From NCBI RefSeq assembly GCF_000006445.2, contig NC_006049.2:1984001-2048000 (forward strand): a stretch of DNA of 64,000 nt, read 5' to 3'. The translations under genes and the position numbers were made by a program. Positions 1-10,300 of the stretch are shown here, piece after piece (the first letter of the stretch is position 1; the number at the start of each line of letters is the position of its first letter). The stretch is from Debaryomyces hansenii CBS767. Its lineage: Eukaryota > Ascomycota > Pichiomycetes > Serinales > Debaryomycetaceae. Below the pieces are notes generated by a model. It was not told the DNA's origin, searched no databases, and worked only from the letters and a program-made list of their open reading frames with translations.

Positions 1-448
1 ATCTTGATAAGTTTATCTTCGGATTAATGTTTCCAAGGCCAACTTATTTCTTTCTCTAAATGAAAGAGGCATATATCAACTCATCGGTAAGCTAAATCAA
101 GGTACCTCGAATATCTATCATCTGTAAAATGAAATCTAAAGTATTAACGAGGTGTATAATTTAGCAAACATGTCTGAAACTTCAGTTATTTCCGTATTTG
201 TCAGTCTAGAGACCGCGCCGTAACGTGTTTTTTTTTTTGAATTTTTTTTTATCGCAGCTCATCTCCATTATAAAAAGGAATATCGTTCCCGAAGATTCAA
301 GTTAGATCCTTTACCTCTTTCCTCCCGCTTAAATAATTCATTTAAGAGGGCGTATCTATAGCTTCTTAATAAACATTGAATAATTCGCATATTTCTTTAT
401 TAGTGTAACCTTCATAAAAACTACTACAATAAACTTAAATAATTGAGA
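1..448. promoter_or_regulatory. Upstream region of CTP synthase gene
   Basis: No gene is seen in this stretch. It contains long poly-T tracts around 230-250 and a TATA-like TATAAAAA at 269-276, followed by an AT-rich leader. This is typical of a yeast promoter and 5' UTR for the gene that starts at 449. Confidence 0.5.
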
Positions 449-2176
449 ATGAAATACGTCGTTGTCTCTGGTGGTGTCATTTCTGGTATTGGTAAAGGTG
501 TTTTAGCATCTTCCACCGGGTTATTATTTAAAACCTTAGGTTACAGAGTGACCTCTATCAAAATTGATCCATATATGAACATTGATGCTGGTACTATGTC
601 CCCATTAGAACATGGAGAGTGTTTTGTTTTGAATGACGGTGGAGAAGTCGATTTAGATTTAGGTAATTATGAAAGATACTTAAATACTACTTTAACTAAA
701 GACCATAACATCACTACTGGTAAAATCTATTCTCATGTCATCGAAAGAGAAAGAAGAGGAGATTACTTGGGTAAAACCGTTCAAGTCGTTCCTCATGTCA
801 CCGGTTCAATTCAAGACTGGATTGAAAGAGTTGCAGTTGTTCCAGTTGATGATTCAGGATCAGAACCTGATATTTGTATTATTGAATTAGGTGGTACTGT
901 TGGAGATATTGAAAGTGCTCCGTTCGTTGAAGCTTTGAGACAATTTCAGTTCAGAGTTGGTGTCGAAAACTTCGCTTTAATCCACGTTTCTTTAGTTCCT
1001 GTTATTCATGGAGAACAAAAGACAAAGCCAACTCAAGCTGCCATTAAAGATTTAAGATCTTTAGGTTTGACTCCTGATATGATTGCTTGTAGATGTCAAG
1101 AACAATTAGAAATTGCTACTATTGAAAAGATTGGAATGTTTTGTCATGTTGGTCCTGAACAAGTGATTGCTGTTCATGATGTTAACTCAACTTACCACGT
1201 TCCATTATTGTTAAAAGAACTGAGAATGATGAAATTCTTAGAAAAGAAATTGAATTTAGATGCAAATAAATTATCCAAGGAAGCTTTGTCTAAGGGTGAA
1301 CATTTATTAACTAGATGGAGAACATTAACATCTCAACATGATAACTCTTTTGAAACCACTACTATTGCATTAGTTGGTAAATATACTAATTTGAAAGATT
1401 CTTACTTGTCAGTTATTAAAGCTTTAGAACATTCGTCTATGAGTTGCAAGAGAAAGTTGAAAATTGAATGGGTTGAATCTACTGACTTAGAAGAAGCCTC
1501 GAAAGAAAATAATTTGGCCGATTATCACAAGGCATGGCACTCAATCTGCCAAGCCGATGGTATATTGGTTCCAGGTGGTTTTGGTAATCGTGGTATTGAA
1601 GGGATGGTTGCTGCCGCTAAATATGCAAGAGAAAACAATGTTCCATACTTGGGTGTTTGTTTGGGTTTGCAAATTGCGGTCATTGAATTCGTTAGAAATG
1701 TTTTAGGTTATTCTAATTCCACTTCAATGGAATTTGATGCTACTGTCGAAGAAAAGACTGCATCCGTTGTTTATATGCCTGATGTTGATCAGGTTAAATT
1801 AGGTGGTACTATGAGATTAGGTATCCACAGCACCAAATTTACTGACGGCTCGGAATGGTCAAAATTAAGAAAATTGTATGGTGGTGCTGATTCTGTCTTG
1901 GAAAGACACAGACACAGATACGAAGTCAATCCTCAATTAATAGACGAAATAGAAACCAAGGGCTTAAATTTCATCGGTAAGGATGAAACTGAGAAGAGAA
2001 TGGAATTATTCGAATTGAAGGATCACAAATTTTTCTGTGGCACGCAATATCATCCAGAATATTTATCCAAGGTATTGGATCCTTCCAGACCTTTCTTAGG
2101 ATTAGTGGCTGCAGCCTCTGGTATGTTAGATGAAGTCTTATCCAGAAAAGACTTGAACTATAAAGGTGAATTCTAA
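449..2176 (+). CDS. URA7: CTP synthase (URA7/URA8 type)
   Basis: Makes CTP from UTP using ATP and glutamine, the last step of cytosolic pyrimidine nucleotide synthesis. The 575-residue protein starts at the first ATG (449); an upstream in-frame TTG at 443 is not a likely start. The synthetase domain opens with the [11 protein letters not shown] nucleotide-binding loop. The class I glutamine amidotransferase domain, from about residue 305, carries the nucleophile Cys404 in YLGVCLGLQ and the His-Glu pair in QYHPEY near the C terminus. The length matches yeast CTP synthases, so it appears complete. Saccharomyces has two paralogues and the sequence alone does not say which name fits; URA7 is a family label. 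Confidence 0.95.
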   Translation: MKYVVVSGGVISGIGKGVLASSTGLLFKTLGYRVTSIKIDPYMNIDAGTMSPLEHGECFVLNDGGEVDLDLGNYERYLNTTLTKDHNITTGKIYSHVIERERRGDYLGKTVQVVPHVTGSIQDWIERVAVVPVDDSGSEPDICIIELGGTVGDIESAPFVEALRQFQFRVGVENFALIHVSLVPVIHGEQKTKPTQAAIKDLRSLGLTPDMIACRCQEQLEIATIEKIGMFCHVGPEQVIAVHDVNSTYHVPLLLKELRMMKFLEKKLNLDANKLSKEALSKGEHLLTRWRTLTSQHDNSFETTTIALVGKYTNLKDSYLSVIKALEHSSMSCKRKLKIEWVESTDLEEASKENNLADYHKAWHSICQADGILVPGGFGNRGIEGMVAAAKYARENNVPYLGVCLGLQIAVIEFVRNVLGYSNSTSMEFDATVEEKTASVVYMPDVDQVKLGGTMRLGIHSTKFTDGSEWSKLRKLYGGADSVLERHRHRYEVNPQLIDEIETKGLNFIGKDETEKRMELFELKDHKFFCGTQYHPEYLSKVLDPSRPFLGLVAAASGMLDEVLSRKDLNYKGEF

Positions 2177-2560
2177 ATTTTTTTTGTCATACGTAGAACT
2201 ATTCTCTTATCAATAATTGTCTCCATTAATTTATATTATCAACCCAATTGCATTTTCTTTACATATATAGTATATATTATAATAGAAACTTACTCCATAA
2301 CTTATCGTAGGCAACCTATCCTATCCCGTAATCAAACAACGACTGTATATGAGCTCTTGAATGGCATGTTGCTAATAAGCAAACATACAAAAGGTATTGA
2401 GAGATATTAGCTGTAAAGCAGTCATGCGTGCGGGAGTTTAGCTGTAAATGCAGCCAAAGTCGCGCAGCACAAAGTTGAAATTGTCAAGATATAAATATGA
2501 CTCTAATCCACTGAAACATCTATAGAAGATATAATTATTATCATATTTAAGATTATTAAA
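2177..2560. promoter_or_regulatory. Intergenic region with metallothionein promoter
   Basis: Two copies of TTAGCTGTAAA (about 2407 and 2437) and an inverted GCTG (in GCAGCC, about 2452) lie within 50 bp. A TATA box, TATAAATA, is at 2490-2497, about 70 bp before the ATG of the small Cys-rich gene. GCTG is the core of sites used by Ace1/Cup2-type copper regulators in other yeasts. The surrounding bases match that consensus only partly, so copper control is an inference. Confidence 0.45.
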
Positions 2561-2674
2561 ATGGCTGCTATTACTCAAAGAATTATCGTTAACAACTCTG
2601 AAGAAACAAAAGGTTGCACTTGTGGATCCGACTGTAAGTGTGAACACTGCACTTGTGGATCTGAAAAGAAATAA
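2561..2674 (+). CDS. Small copper-type metallothionein, 37 aa
   Basis: A 37-residue protein that is easily missed because of its size. The first half (MAAITQRIIVNNSEETKG) has no cysteine. The second half holds six cysteines at positions 19, 21, 25, 27, 30 and 32 as three C-x-C pairs (CTC, CKC, CTC). C-x-C clusters are the metal-thiolate ligands of fungal copper metallothioneins, which buffer cytosolic copper. It has an AAAATGG start context, a TATA box about 70 bp upstream, and GCTG-containing direct repeats in front. Six Cys would bind a small Cu(I) cluster. It is shorter than Saccharomyces CUP1 and closer in size to small Candida-type metallothioneins. The family assignment rests on cysteine spacing only. 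Confidence 0.8.
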   Translation: MAAITQRIIVNNSEETKGCTCGSDCKCEHCTCGSEKK

Positions 2675-2972
2675 ATCAGGGCATTATTATAACCTTGTGG
2701 AACAATTGATTAGTAGTAAATTGCTATCAGTGATTGGTTTAATGGATTAGTCTGGTATTATTTAATGACTTAAGGGTGTTGGAGTATTTAAAATATTTAG
2801 GGTGTTCTATTAAGAATTTTTATTAATATATGTAATGTTGTTTTACCTTAATTTTATGTAAGAGGTCAGAAATATTGTCATAATTATGTCTGACTGTAAC
2901 CAATTGCATGAATTATATATGATGCCATCATATAGTGTTTGCGCGTAGATTAAGGATCATTTATATGTACAG

Positions 2973-3899
2973 CTATATATGCTTATTTAAAAAAATATCG
3001 AATTCTTCTTCGCCATCTAGCTTATTGAATTTAATGATTTTTTGTTTACTTAAAGCTTCCAATTTTGAATTATCTTCTAAATAGACCTTGACTTGTTTAT
3101 TATCGGCCAATTTGCTCAACAAAGCCTGATTGAAATCCAATTTAGAAATCAAATAGATACCCAACCAACTTGTGGAGTAGCTGTCACATATTTCAATTGA
3201 TCTTAAAAAGTTATTCTTCGCATTTTTCAAAACAGACATAGCTTCCAATAATTTATCTTTCTTATCATGGGTCTTGTTGGTAAATTCTTGTAAAAACTGA
3301 TAGTAGTAGAACAATCCTACTTTGTAAAATATATTATAAGCATATGGCTCTTGTAATAGAATTTCTTGCAAACAATGTATACCTTTTTCATAATGACCAA
3401 TAGTTCTATATTCTTCTGCTAATTCTGCCCATGTAATAACATCTGAAGGTTGTAAATCTAGATAATAATTTAAGCTGGCGATGTAGTCTTCATTATTATC
3501 TGGCTTTCTGCTGAATGTAATCAACCTTCGGGATAATTTTAATTCGTCTGCATTTTGCCCTAATACTTTCATCGCTGCTTCGTCATCCCCCATAGCTTCA
3601 AAATAAATAGATTGTAACAACTTAACTCGCTGTGATTTTTCAAATCCAAATTGATCAACAAGTCTATCCAAGCTAGTTTTTGCTTCAACATCATGGTTCG
3701 TCATTAATGATATATAGAATTGCAATTCAAATAAATTGAAAAGTTCTATTGTATCGATTGATTCTGCATTTACGGATAAAAACTTAGATATTTCATTGTA
3801 CGTATTTTGTAAGATATCGGGCTTGAAATTCACATAAATTCCTGATGCAGCTATTGACAATAGCTTGTTTTTGACAAGGTCTATTGATGTTTCCGACAT
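2973..3899 (-). CDS. EMC2: ER membrane protein complex subunit 2 (TPR protein)
   Basis: A 308-residue soluble protein made mostly of helical TPR-type repeats, clearest around residues 150-200 (DVITWAELAEEYRTIGHYEKG followed by a LQEILLQEPYAYN segment). This pattern is diagnostic of EMC2, the cytosolic scaffold subunit of the ER membrane complex that inserts tail-anchored and multipass proteins. There is no signal peptide or membrane segment, as expected. The length is close to other yeast EMC2 proteins (about 290-300 aa). It is divergently placed with respect to the gene at 4028, sharing a 128-bp promoter region. Confidence 0.85.
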   Translation of the reverse strand: MSETSIDLVKNKLLSIAASGIYVNFKPDILQNTYNEISKFLSVNAESIDTIELFNLFELQFYISLMTNHDVEAKTSLDRLVDQFGFEKSQRVKLLQSIYFEAMGDDEAAMKVLGQNADELKLSRRLITFSRKPDNNEDYIASLNYYLDLQPSDVITWAELAEEYRTIGHYEKGIHCLQEILLQEPYAYNIFYKVGLFYYYQFLQEFTNKTHDKKDKLLEAMSVLKNAKNNFLRSIEICDSYSTSWLGIYLISKLDFNQALLSKLADNKQVKVYLEDNSKLEALSKQKIIKFNKLDGEEEFDIFLNKHI

Positions 3900-4027
3900 T
3901 GATAATTGTTACGTTAATTGATATCTATCTTCCTTTTTTCTTGATTTAAGCTATAAATGAAATTCAAATCAGTGCGATATTAAAAAGTACATTTTACATA
4001 TTTTACGTACTACCATACTTCGCTAGA

Positions 4028-5041
4028 ATGTCCGATGAATTATCAAAAGAATGTGATTCACTCTTGGCAAGTACTTCGATTCTTGATCATCACTATGGTA
4101 TTCCAGATATAACAAAAAATCACTTGAAACTCACCAGTTGCAATGAGTCCACAAAACTCGAGAAAAAGTATCATGAATTATACGGTGAACTAAGTCAAAA
4201 ACTAAACAAACTAGCATATTTTAATAAACTTGATGAATTGAACGGACAATCTGTTGATAAAATTGAAGAGCAATATCATGAAATTCTTAATAATAAACTT
4301 GATAAGATACCTATACTAGAATATTCAAAAGGTAATGAAATATCAAAATTGAAAGCTATACGGAACTATTATGAATTACAAATTGATAATTTTAAAACAA
4401 GATTGTTGTTAAACAATTATTTGCAAATAACGTTACCTATTTTAAGGTCAATTCATCAATTAGATACAGGTATTGCTACGACTGAGTTGAATATATCCCA
4501 GAACTTGTCAACTTTGTATTCTATTAATGAACGTAATACAAATGCAAATATAAACAAATTAATAAAATCCTATCAGGAATTAAATAAGAATAATAAGGAG
4601 TTAAATAACTTGGCACATTCAATTTCTAACACCCTTAATAATGAGTTACAAGATAAGTTAAAGAGCTTGAATGCTCTCAATGTTAATTTGAAAGAAAAAC
4701 ATAATGCGTTACTAGAAGTGAAGGGAAAGCAGATTAACGAATTCCTAACCGAAAGTGATGACCACATTTATAAGAAATTCAACGCCTTAGTTAATGAGTG
4801 GACATATATATCGATAATATGTGAGCTTTTGGTCGGCTTTATTATTAGCCTTCCAATTGATTGGTATCAGGATAAGTCTTTACGGAAAATACTTTTTGAA
4901 ACTGAAAAGTTGTCACTGAAGACATCAAAGTACCAACTGGTCATTAATATGAATAGTCTCAATAACTTTAAACTTGAAGAATTATATATGATTGACCTCG
5001 ATGAATTAGATCTTAATAGTGATACTAGCAACGGTAATTGA
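4028..5041 (+). CDS. Coiled-coil protein, possibly kinetochore-related
   Basis: I do not recognise this 337-residue protein with certainty. It is rich in Lys, Asn, Leu and Glu, with long heptad-like stretches from about residue 45 to 240, so it is probably an elongated coiled coil. A more hydrophobic segment follows (ELLVGFIISLPIDWYQD, about residues 264-280), then an acidic C terminus. A coiled coil ending in a short hydrophobic LPxDW-type motif recalls inner- or outer-kinetochore subunits such as CENP-H/Mcm16-, Fta4- or Kre28-like proteins. That resemblance is only by pattern. No signal peptide; the hydrophobic stretch is too interrupted for a clear membrane helix. Confidence 0.75.
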   Translation: MSDELSKECDSLLASTSILDHHYGIPDITKNHLKLTSCNESTKLEKKYHELYGELSQKLNKLAYFNKLDELNGQSVDKIEEQYHEILNNKLDKIPILEYSKGNEISKLKAIRNYYELQIDNFKTRLLLNNYLQITLPILRSIHQLDTGIATTELNISQNLSTLYSINERNTNANINKLIKSYQELNKNNKELNNLAHSISNTLNNELQDKLKSLNALNVNLKEKHNALLEVKGKQINEFLTESDDHIYKKFNALVNEWTYISIICELLVGFIISLPIDWYQDKSLRKILFETEKLSLKTSKYQLVINMNSLNNFKLEELYMIDLDELDLNSDTSNGN

Positions 5042-5096
5042 TTTGATAATTATTAAACTATATTAACTATATACATGCAACAGTGTGAATTTTATT

Positions 5097-5876
5097 TCAT
5101 ACTTGGAATAGCCTTTTATTTACAACATCCCAGTTAATACAATCCCAGAAGTTTGTGAGATAATCAGCTTTACCAGTCACTCCGTAATCATCAATGAATG
5201 CGGTGTCCCAACAATTAATACCTAATAACGGTAAACTAAAATCCCTTTCTTGTTTAGCTGCCAAATGCTTTAAATTATTTAAGTATTCGAAACTCCCTTC
5301 ATCAATACCACCATTTAAATCTAATGATTGATTTTTTCCATAGAAATATGGAGTACCGTCATTACCACATTTTAAGATTTTGACAGACTTATCTGGTAAT
5401 TCAACAAGAAAAACCCAACCCTGACCGAATGATGAATCGGCAACTAATAAGAAATGATCACGAAAAGATTCTATGTTAGCAAAATCTTGATCTGCCAATC
5501 TTTCTAACAAAAATCTCGATGGCTTTGTTTTTTGTGCTTCTGTCTTGTTTGTTAATTGCTCGAAGCAAAAATGATTATTATGAGCTTGAGAAGCAAAATG
5601 AAATGTATGTTGTTCTGCCGTTTGCTTAGCTGTTTGTAATAAAATTTGATAAGGCATTCTCAATTCATTTTCAGTGCCATTGGTTTGTAATGTTAAATTC
5701 AACGTTAAGTATTTTTGGTAATCTGACCAAGCTGATTTGAAACCTTTAGGTGAATACAAACCTTCGATACCATTTTGTAAAAATGCATCTTGATTTTTCA
5801 ACGCTGGTACTTCGTGTAACTTTCTTTTAGCTACAGAAATTGAACTATTAGCTAATTTATAAGATCTCCTAAACAT
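5097..5876 (-). CDS. RSM26: Mitochondrial small-subunit ribosomal protein, mS42/mS43 family
   Basis: A 259-residue protein with a basic, Ser/Arg-rich N terminus (MFRRSYKLANSSISVAKRKLHEVPAL), a typical mitochondrial targeting sequence. The rest has the iron/manganese superoxide dismutase fold pattern: an HFHFASQAHNNHF-like helix near residue 98 and a C-terminal INCWDTAFIDDYG...NFWDCINWD segment equivalent to the SOD D-x-W-E-H-A metal site. The metal ligands are not kept as a set, as is known for the mitoribosomal paralogues mS42 (Rsm26) and mS43 (Mrp1). The length fits Rsm26 (about 266 aa) better than Mrp1 (about 320 aa). The choice between these two is moderate. Confidence 0.8.
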   Translation of the reverse strand: MFRRSYKLANSSISVAKRKLHEVPALKNQDAFLQNGIEGLYSPKGFKSAWSDYQKYLTLNLTLQTNGTENELRMPYQILLQTAKQTAEQHTFHFASQAHNNHFCFEQLTNKTEAQKTKPSRFLLERLADQDFANIESFRDHFLLVADSSFGQGWVFLVELPDKSVKILKCGNDGTPYFYGKNQSLDLNGGIDEGSFEYLNNLKHLAAKQERDFSLPLLGINCWDTAFIDDYGVTGKADYLTNFWDCINWDVVNKRLFQV

Positions 5877-6028
5877 GCTTTCGGGTCCTTATTATATATC
5901 TTCCGGTTATAACATCAACGGTAACTTCTTCAACTGAAAATTTCGAGGTGAATAAATTTTTGGAAATGGTAATCGAACGACTTGACTATAATTCTATCAT
6001 ATACCACTATATAGAGTACAATAAATAA

Positions 6029-7213
6029 CTATAAAGTACTGGATTCAACTGTACAACTTAAAACTGGAATGTTTTGCGATACCCACATCGTATCTCTTAA
6101 TAACTTTTTTGGATCATTGTTGCTCTTATTAGAAATTTTTTTTAACACCTCATTATAAGAGCATTCTTGTACTTTATACTCTCTCAAGATCAAATTAGTA
6201 TCAAAATCAATATAAATCCTCGTATCCCTGATCCTGAAAATAACATTATCAATTCTTAAGGAAAATCTACATAATAATAGCAAACATTTCGGCATAACTC
6301 TAATTTTTGTTGACAACATTGAGATACCATTATCACCCAATTCATCTTCGAACAATATCAGCTCATCGAAGAACAATATTGGATCTGGTCTCAATAATTT
6401 TTCTACTGGAATCTTTTCGTCTGTTTCTGAGAACACTATATTTTTCAAGGTACCTTTATAATTGGTTGAATATGTCCAATCATATGGCTTTAGCGAATCC
6501 AAATCAGTTAACTTTTTCAAATCTTTATTGGAAATTTCTTTCTGTGCCTTTTCGGATTTATCTATAATGTCTGATGATGAAGATGTCGATGGCGATCTCC
6601 TCGATTCCAACCATTCCTTATGATAACTAACCTTTAAGCTAGATTCTTCATCTAAAGAATCCAATGCATCCAATGCATTAAATTCTATTGAAGATCCGTT
6701 CTTATCGTTTACAAGTTTTACTAAATTATTCCCAAATATCATTTCCGGTAACGGAAACTCAAATCTCGAATCAGCCAAATCATCTAGTTCTGGCGAATTC
6801 AATATAGGTCTTTTTATAGTAAATATGCTCCAATCGTTTATGGTTATCGATGGATGATCTTGTATGGGTAGCGATGATTTTGGGGAAGGGATAATTACTT
6901 GGCCACAATAAGTACACTGAGGATTGTTGCATGCGCCAGTGTGTGACTTAGCTGGAATTGATATATTAGAGTTTGATTTTGGAAATTTTGAACTCATAAC
7001 GGGTTTCCTCTGTGGTTTAGGCATATCATTGTTTCTATCTTCATTTCTAGCTTGTAAATGTACTGGTAATCTTGCTCTCGTATGTAATTGAGTCATTTCT
7101 CTTGCTGAGTTGACATGTACAGCATTTATTCCCGAATTAGTAGATGCATTCAGTATTTTTGAATTATTCTCATGAATCTCAGAAGAATCATCTGTTCTGT
7201 ATTCTTCTGACAT
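6029..7213 (-). CDS. TIP41: TIP41-like regulator of PP2A/TORC1 signalling
   Basis: A 394-residue protein with a poorly conserved, Ser/Asn-rich first third and a conserved TIP41 domain from about residue 125 to the end. The hallmark is YDWTYSTNYKGTL at about residue 243. It then continues with PDPILFFDELILFEDELGDNGIS and a RFSLRIDNVIFRIRDTRIYIDF segment characteristic of the family. TIP41 binds Tap42 and modulates PP2A-like phosphatases downstream of TORC1 in nitrogen signalling. A C-x4-C-x2-C motif (CNNPQCTYC, about residue 94) might bind metal. Lengths vary in this family because of the N-terminal extension. Confidence 0.9.
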   Translation of the reverse strand: MSEEYRTDDSSEIHENNSKILNASTNSGINAVHVNSAREMTQLHTRARLPVHLQARNEDRNNDMPKPQRKPVMSSKFPKSNSNISIPAKSHTGACNNPQCTYCGQVIIPSPKSSLPIQDHPSITINDWSIFTIKRPILNSPELDDLADSRFEFPLPEMIFGNNLVKLVNDKNGSSIEFNALDALDSLDEESSLKVSYHKEWLESRRSPSTSSSSDIIDKSEKAQKEISNKDLKKLTDLDSLKPYDWTYSTNYKGTLKNIVFSETDEKIPVEKLLRPDPILFFDELILFEDELGDNGISMLSTKIRVMPKCLLLLCRFSLRIDNVIFRIRDTRIYIDFDTNLILREYKVQECSYNEVLKKISNKSNNDPKKLLRDTMWVSQNIPVLSCTVESSTL

Positions 7214-7365
7214 TATGTAAACCGTTTCATTAATTTACTACAGAATTAAGATATTGAAATTTAACTAAACCTTTTAGCTGCGCAAATAAAACACAAAACC
7301 GATACATCTAAGCTAGTGAGTAAGAGATAAAAATATAAGCACATATACGTAAAAGAGTTGCACTT

Positions 7366-10300
7366 TTAAGCGCTTTCCAGAGATTCTTCAATTTCTTTCA
7401 AATTTTCTTGATCCTTTCTTAAGCCTTCCCTAACAGCTAACACACTATCGGCAATAACTGCGTCAACACCAGCTTTCATCTGAATTTTAGCATATTCAGG
7501 TGAATTGTTTTCAACCCCATAAGTAACACAAACTAATCCTGAAGACTTAACAATTTGAGCCAATCTTGGGGTCTTAACTAAAGTTTTCGCAGCACTAACA
7601 ATTCCTAATAAGTTCCATTTTTTAGCAAACCTAATAGCATTTTGTAAAGATGAGGCCCTAATATCCGCCATTGATTGTGTGCCAGCCTCTGTCAAATATA
7701 AAATTGGCATAGTAGGCTGCTTCAATGATAATAGCAAACAAATATCTGGATGGAATGAAGAAAATAATATATCTCTATTGTTTGTATTCTCGTCAAAAAC
7801 AACTTTCAAGATAGTGTCAACGTAAAAATTCATATCAAAGGCGATTTCACCCATACTTTCACTTTCAGCCTCATCCAACATAGGATACTTTAGTTCAATA
7901 TTGAAACCTACATTTTTAGGTAACTTTTTAAATAATTCCTTTAATGTAACAAAGTTAGAAGCAATTGATAATCCACGAGCATTGCCTTTAAATCCTTTAT
8001 CTTTCCACGTCTTAGTTAATTTCATTCTTCTACTTATTTGATCTTTGAACTCTTTATCTATTTGATCGTCGACCTCATCTGGATCATCATGGGTATGTAT
8101 TTTATTGAAGTTAGGAGCTGATGGGTATGTTGACATTGACCTTGGACGGTTAACCTTTCCTAAAATTTCATCATCCAACGAGTACTGGGCTTGTTTGGAA
8201 TCAACCTTCACAGATTTCTTATTCTTCTCATTCTTGATATGATGATCATCAGCTTCACTCAAACTCAAAAATTGTTCAGCTGTTAAGGCATGCATCGGGA
8301 TATCAGCTCCTGATTCAGCTACTGTAAAATCATGATAAATCACAGCTGTAAAATCTTTTGTTAATTGTACATCGAATTCAACATAAGATGCACCCAACGA
8401 AGCTGCGGCAATAAAAGATTCCACTGTATTTTCACCCAATTGTAACGAATTTCTGTTACTGACATTTTTTCCTAAACCACGATGGCCAATAACTCTTGTC
8501 GAAACTAATTGCTTCCAATAAGTATCACTTCTAGTAATGTTCATTGAAGGGTGAGAAAAAGGTTTGACGCATAAATATTCAAATCTTATCTTACCTAGTA
8601 AATCTAAAGTAGTAGATTCGAAGATCGGCACAGTAATTTTATTGTTCAAAGACCTTAGGTTTGGTCCCACATTGGTATACACTTCATTCAAAAGAGCCAT
8701 TGCCCTGCCTAAAACTTTTTGATTCTTTTTGTTCGGATTAATACCATTTAAATCTCTATTGTTTGGATACTGATAAGTTGGAACAATATCAAATGTGACT
8801 ATGACATCTTCTGGATTTAAATTGTCCGTCAATTTAAAAGTCAACGGATCTGTCGCGCTTCCATGGTGTTCTTCCAAAGGTAAATCAATAATCATTGGTG
8901 GTTCGATTAATTCGTTTGAAGAATCTTTTCTATTACGACAGGTAATGCATAATGATAATGCCGTATCTAATTCCGTGAAAAAGCTCTTGGCCATAGAAAT
9001 ATTATTTAACTCAATAGGTGCATTACCATCTCTTAAATCAGTTGTGCCTAAAGTAATCAAAAGTAATGATTCACCAGAATTTAAATAACGGTGGCCAAAA
9101 GACTTAATTGGTTTAAATTTCTTTTTATTCGTCGGTGACCTGGACCTTGGACTTACTGTTCCATTAGTAGAGCTATTTGAATCTAAGTGCTTCAATTGTT
9201 TATAGACTTCATTTACCGTGACCTTATTTGGCTCTGGTAGCTTATCAATGCTACTTGCAGATAACGTCAACTCATCCCTTGAGTTATTTGAATATATAGT
9301 GGATGGACTCTTCAACGAACTATTCGAAAATCTCTCCAAATTATTAGAAGGATTATAGATATCATGTAGTAATAACTGATCATTTTCTGGTTTCAATAAA
9401 TCTGCAACGTTTAGATGGCCTCTTAAACTTGCATGTTCCATTGGGAACCACCCTGAGTAATCCACCGTATCAATTTTACATCCATAGTCAATCAAAAGAC
9501 TAACAATATTTTTAAAACCCTCTGATGCTGCAATAAAAACTGGTGTCCACCCAAAGAGAATCTCGTTTATTTCAGTATCAGCATCTTCTTGTAATAAAAA
9601 TTCAACAATATCAGCATAATTCAATTTTGCAGCAATATACAACGCAGTCTCATTATTGTGTTGTAAATCAGTATAATCAACATTGATTTTACTCTTTCTG
9701 ATTAAATTCTGTGAAATCTCAAGACAGTTCAATCTCACAGCTAGTAATAATAGATTGGGGCAGGTTAATTCTTGGGTCGCACTGTAGATAATTAAATTAT
9801 CCGTGGTTTTAGGATGCTTGCCGATAATTGATAAATGAATGGGGGTTAACCCTTCTTGGTCTCCCCAATAATGTAAATCATCAATAGGGATTTTTTTATC
9901 AATCAAGTCCCACTTACTTAAATAATTCAACAATATTTGAGTAATATCCTTTAAGCCATATTGAGCGGAATAATGCAAAGGCGTTCTTGAATAGTTGTCC
10001 TTGGCAATAATCAACTTTTTGAATTCAAAATCCTTAGAATCAATTTTACTCATAATATACTGAATACCATCGGTTCTAATAGGATTAAGCTGAACACCAT
10101 CAGGACCACCTTTGTTACCATAGAGTCGTTTTAATTTAGAAGACTCACCAGGAAGAATCAGGTTCTCCTTCTTTTCATTCGTAACTTGAGATTTGCCCAA
10201 ACTAACAATGAATTGATGAAAGAAATTGCGGCCGCTGATATCATACTGATCAAATAATGAATTAATAACAGGTAAACTTTGGCTTTTGTTAAATTCAATC

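Noticed and set aside
443..448. Upstream TTG start for CTP synthase
   Set aside because: Family members begin at MKYVVVSGG; the ATG at 449 is the first ATG.
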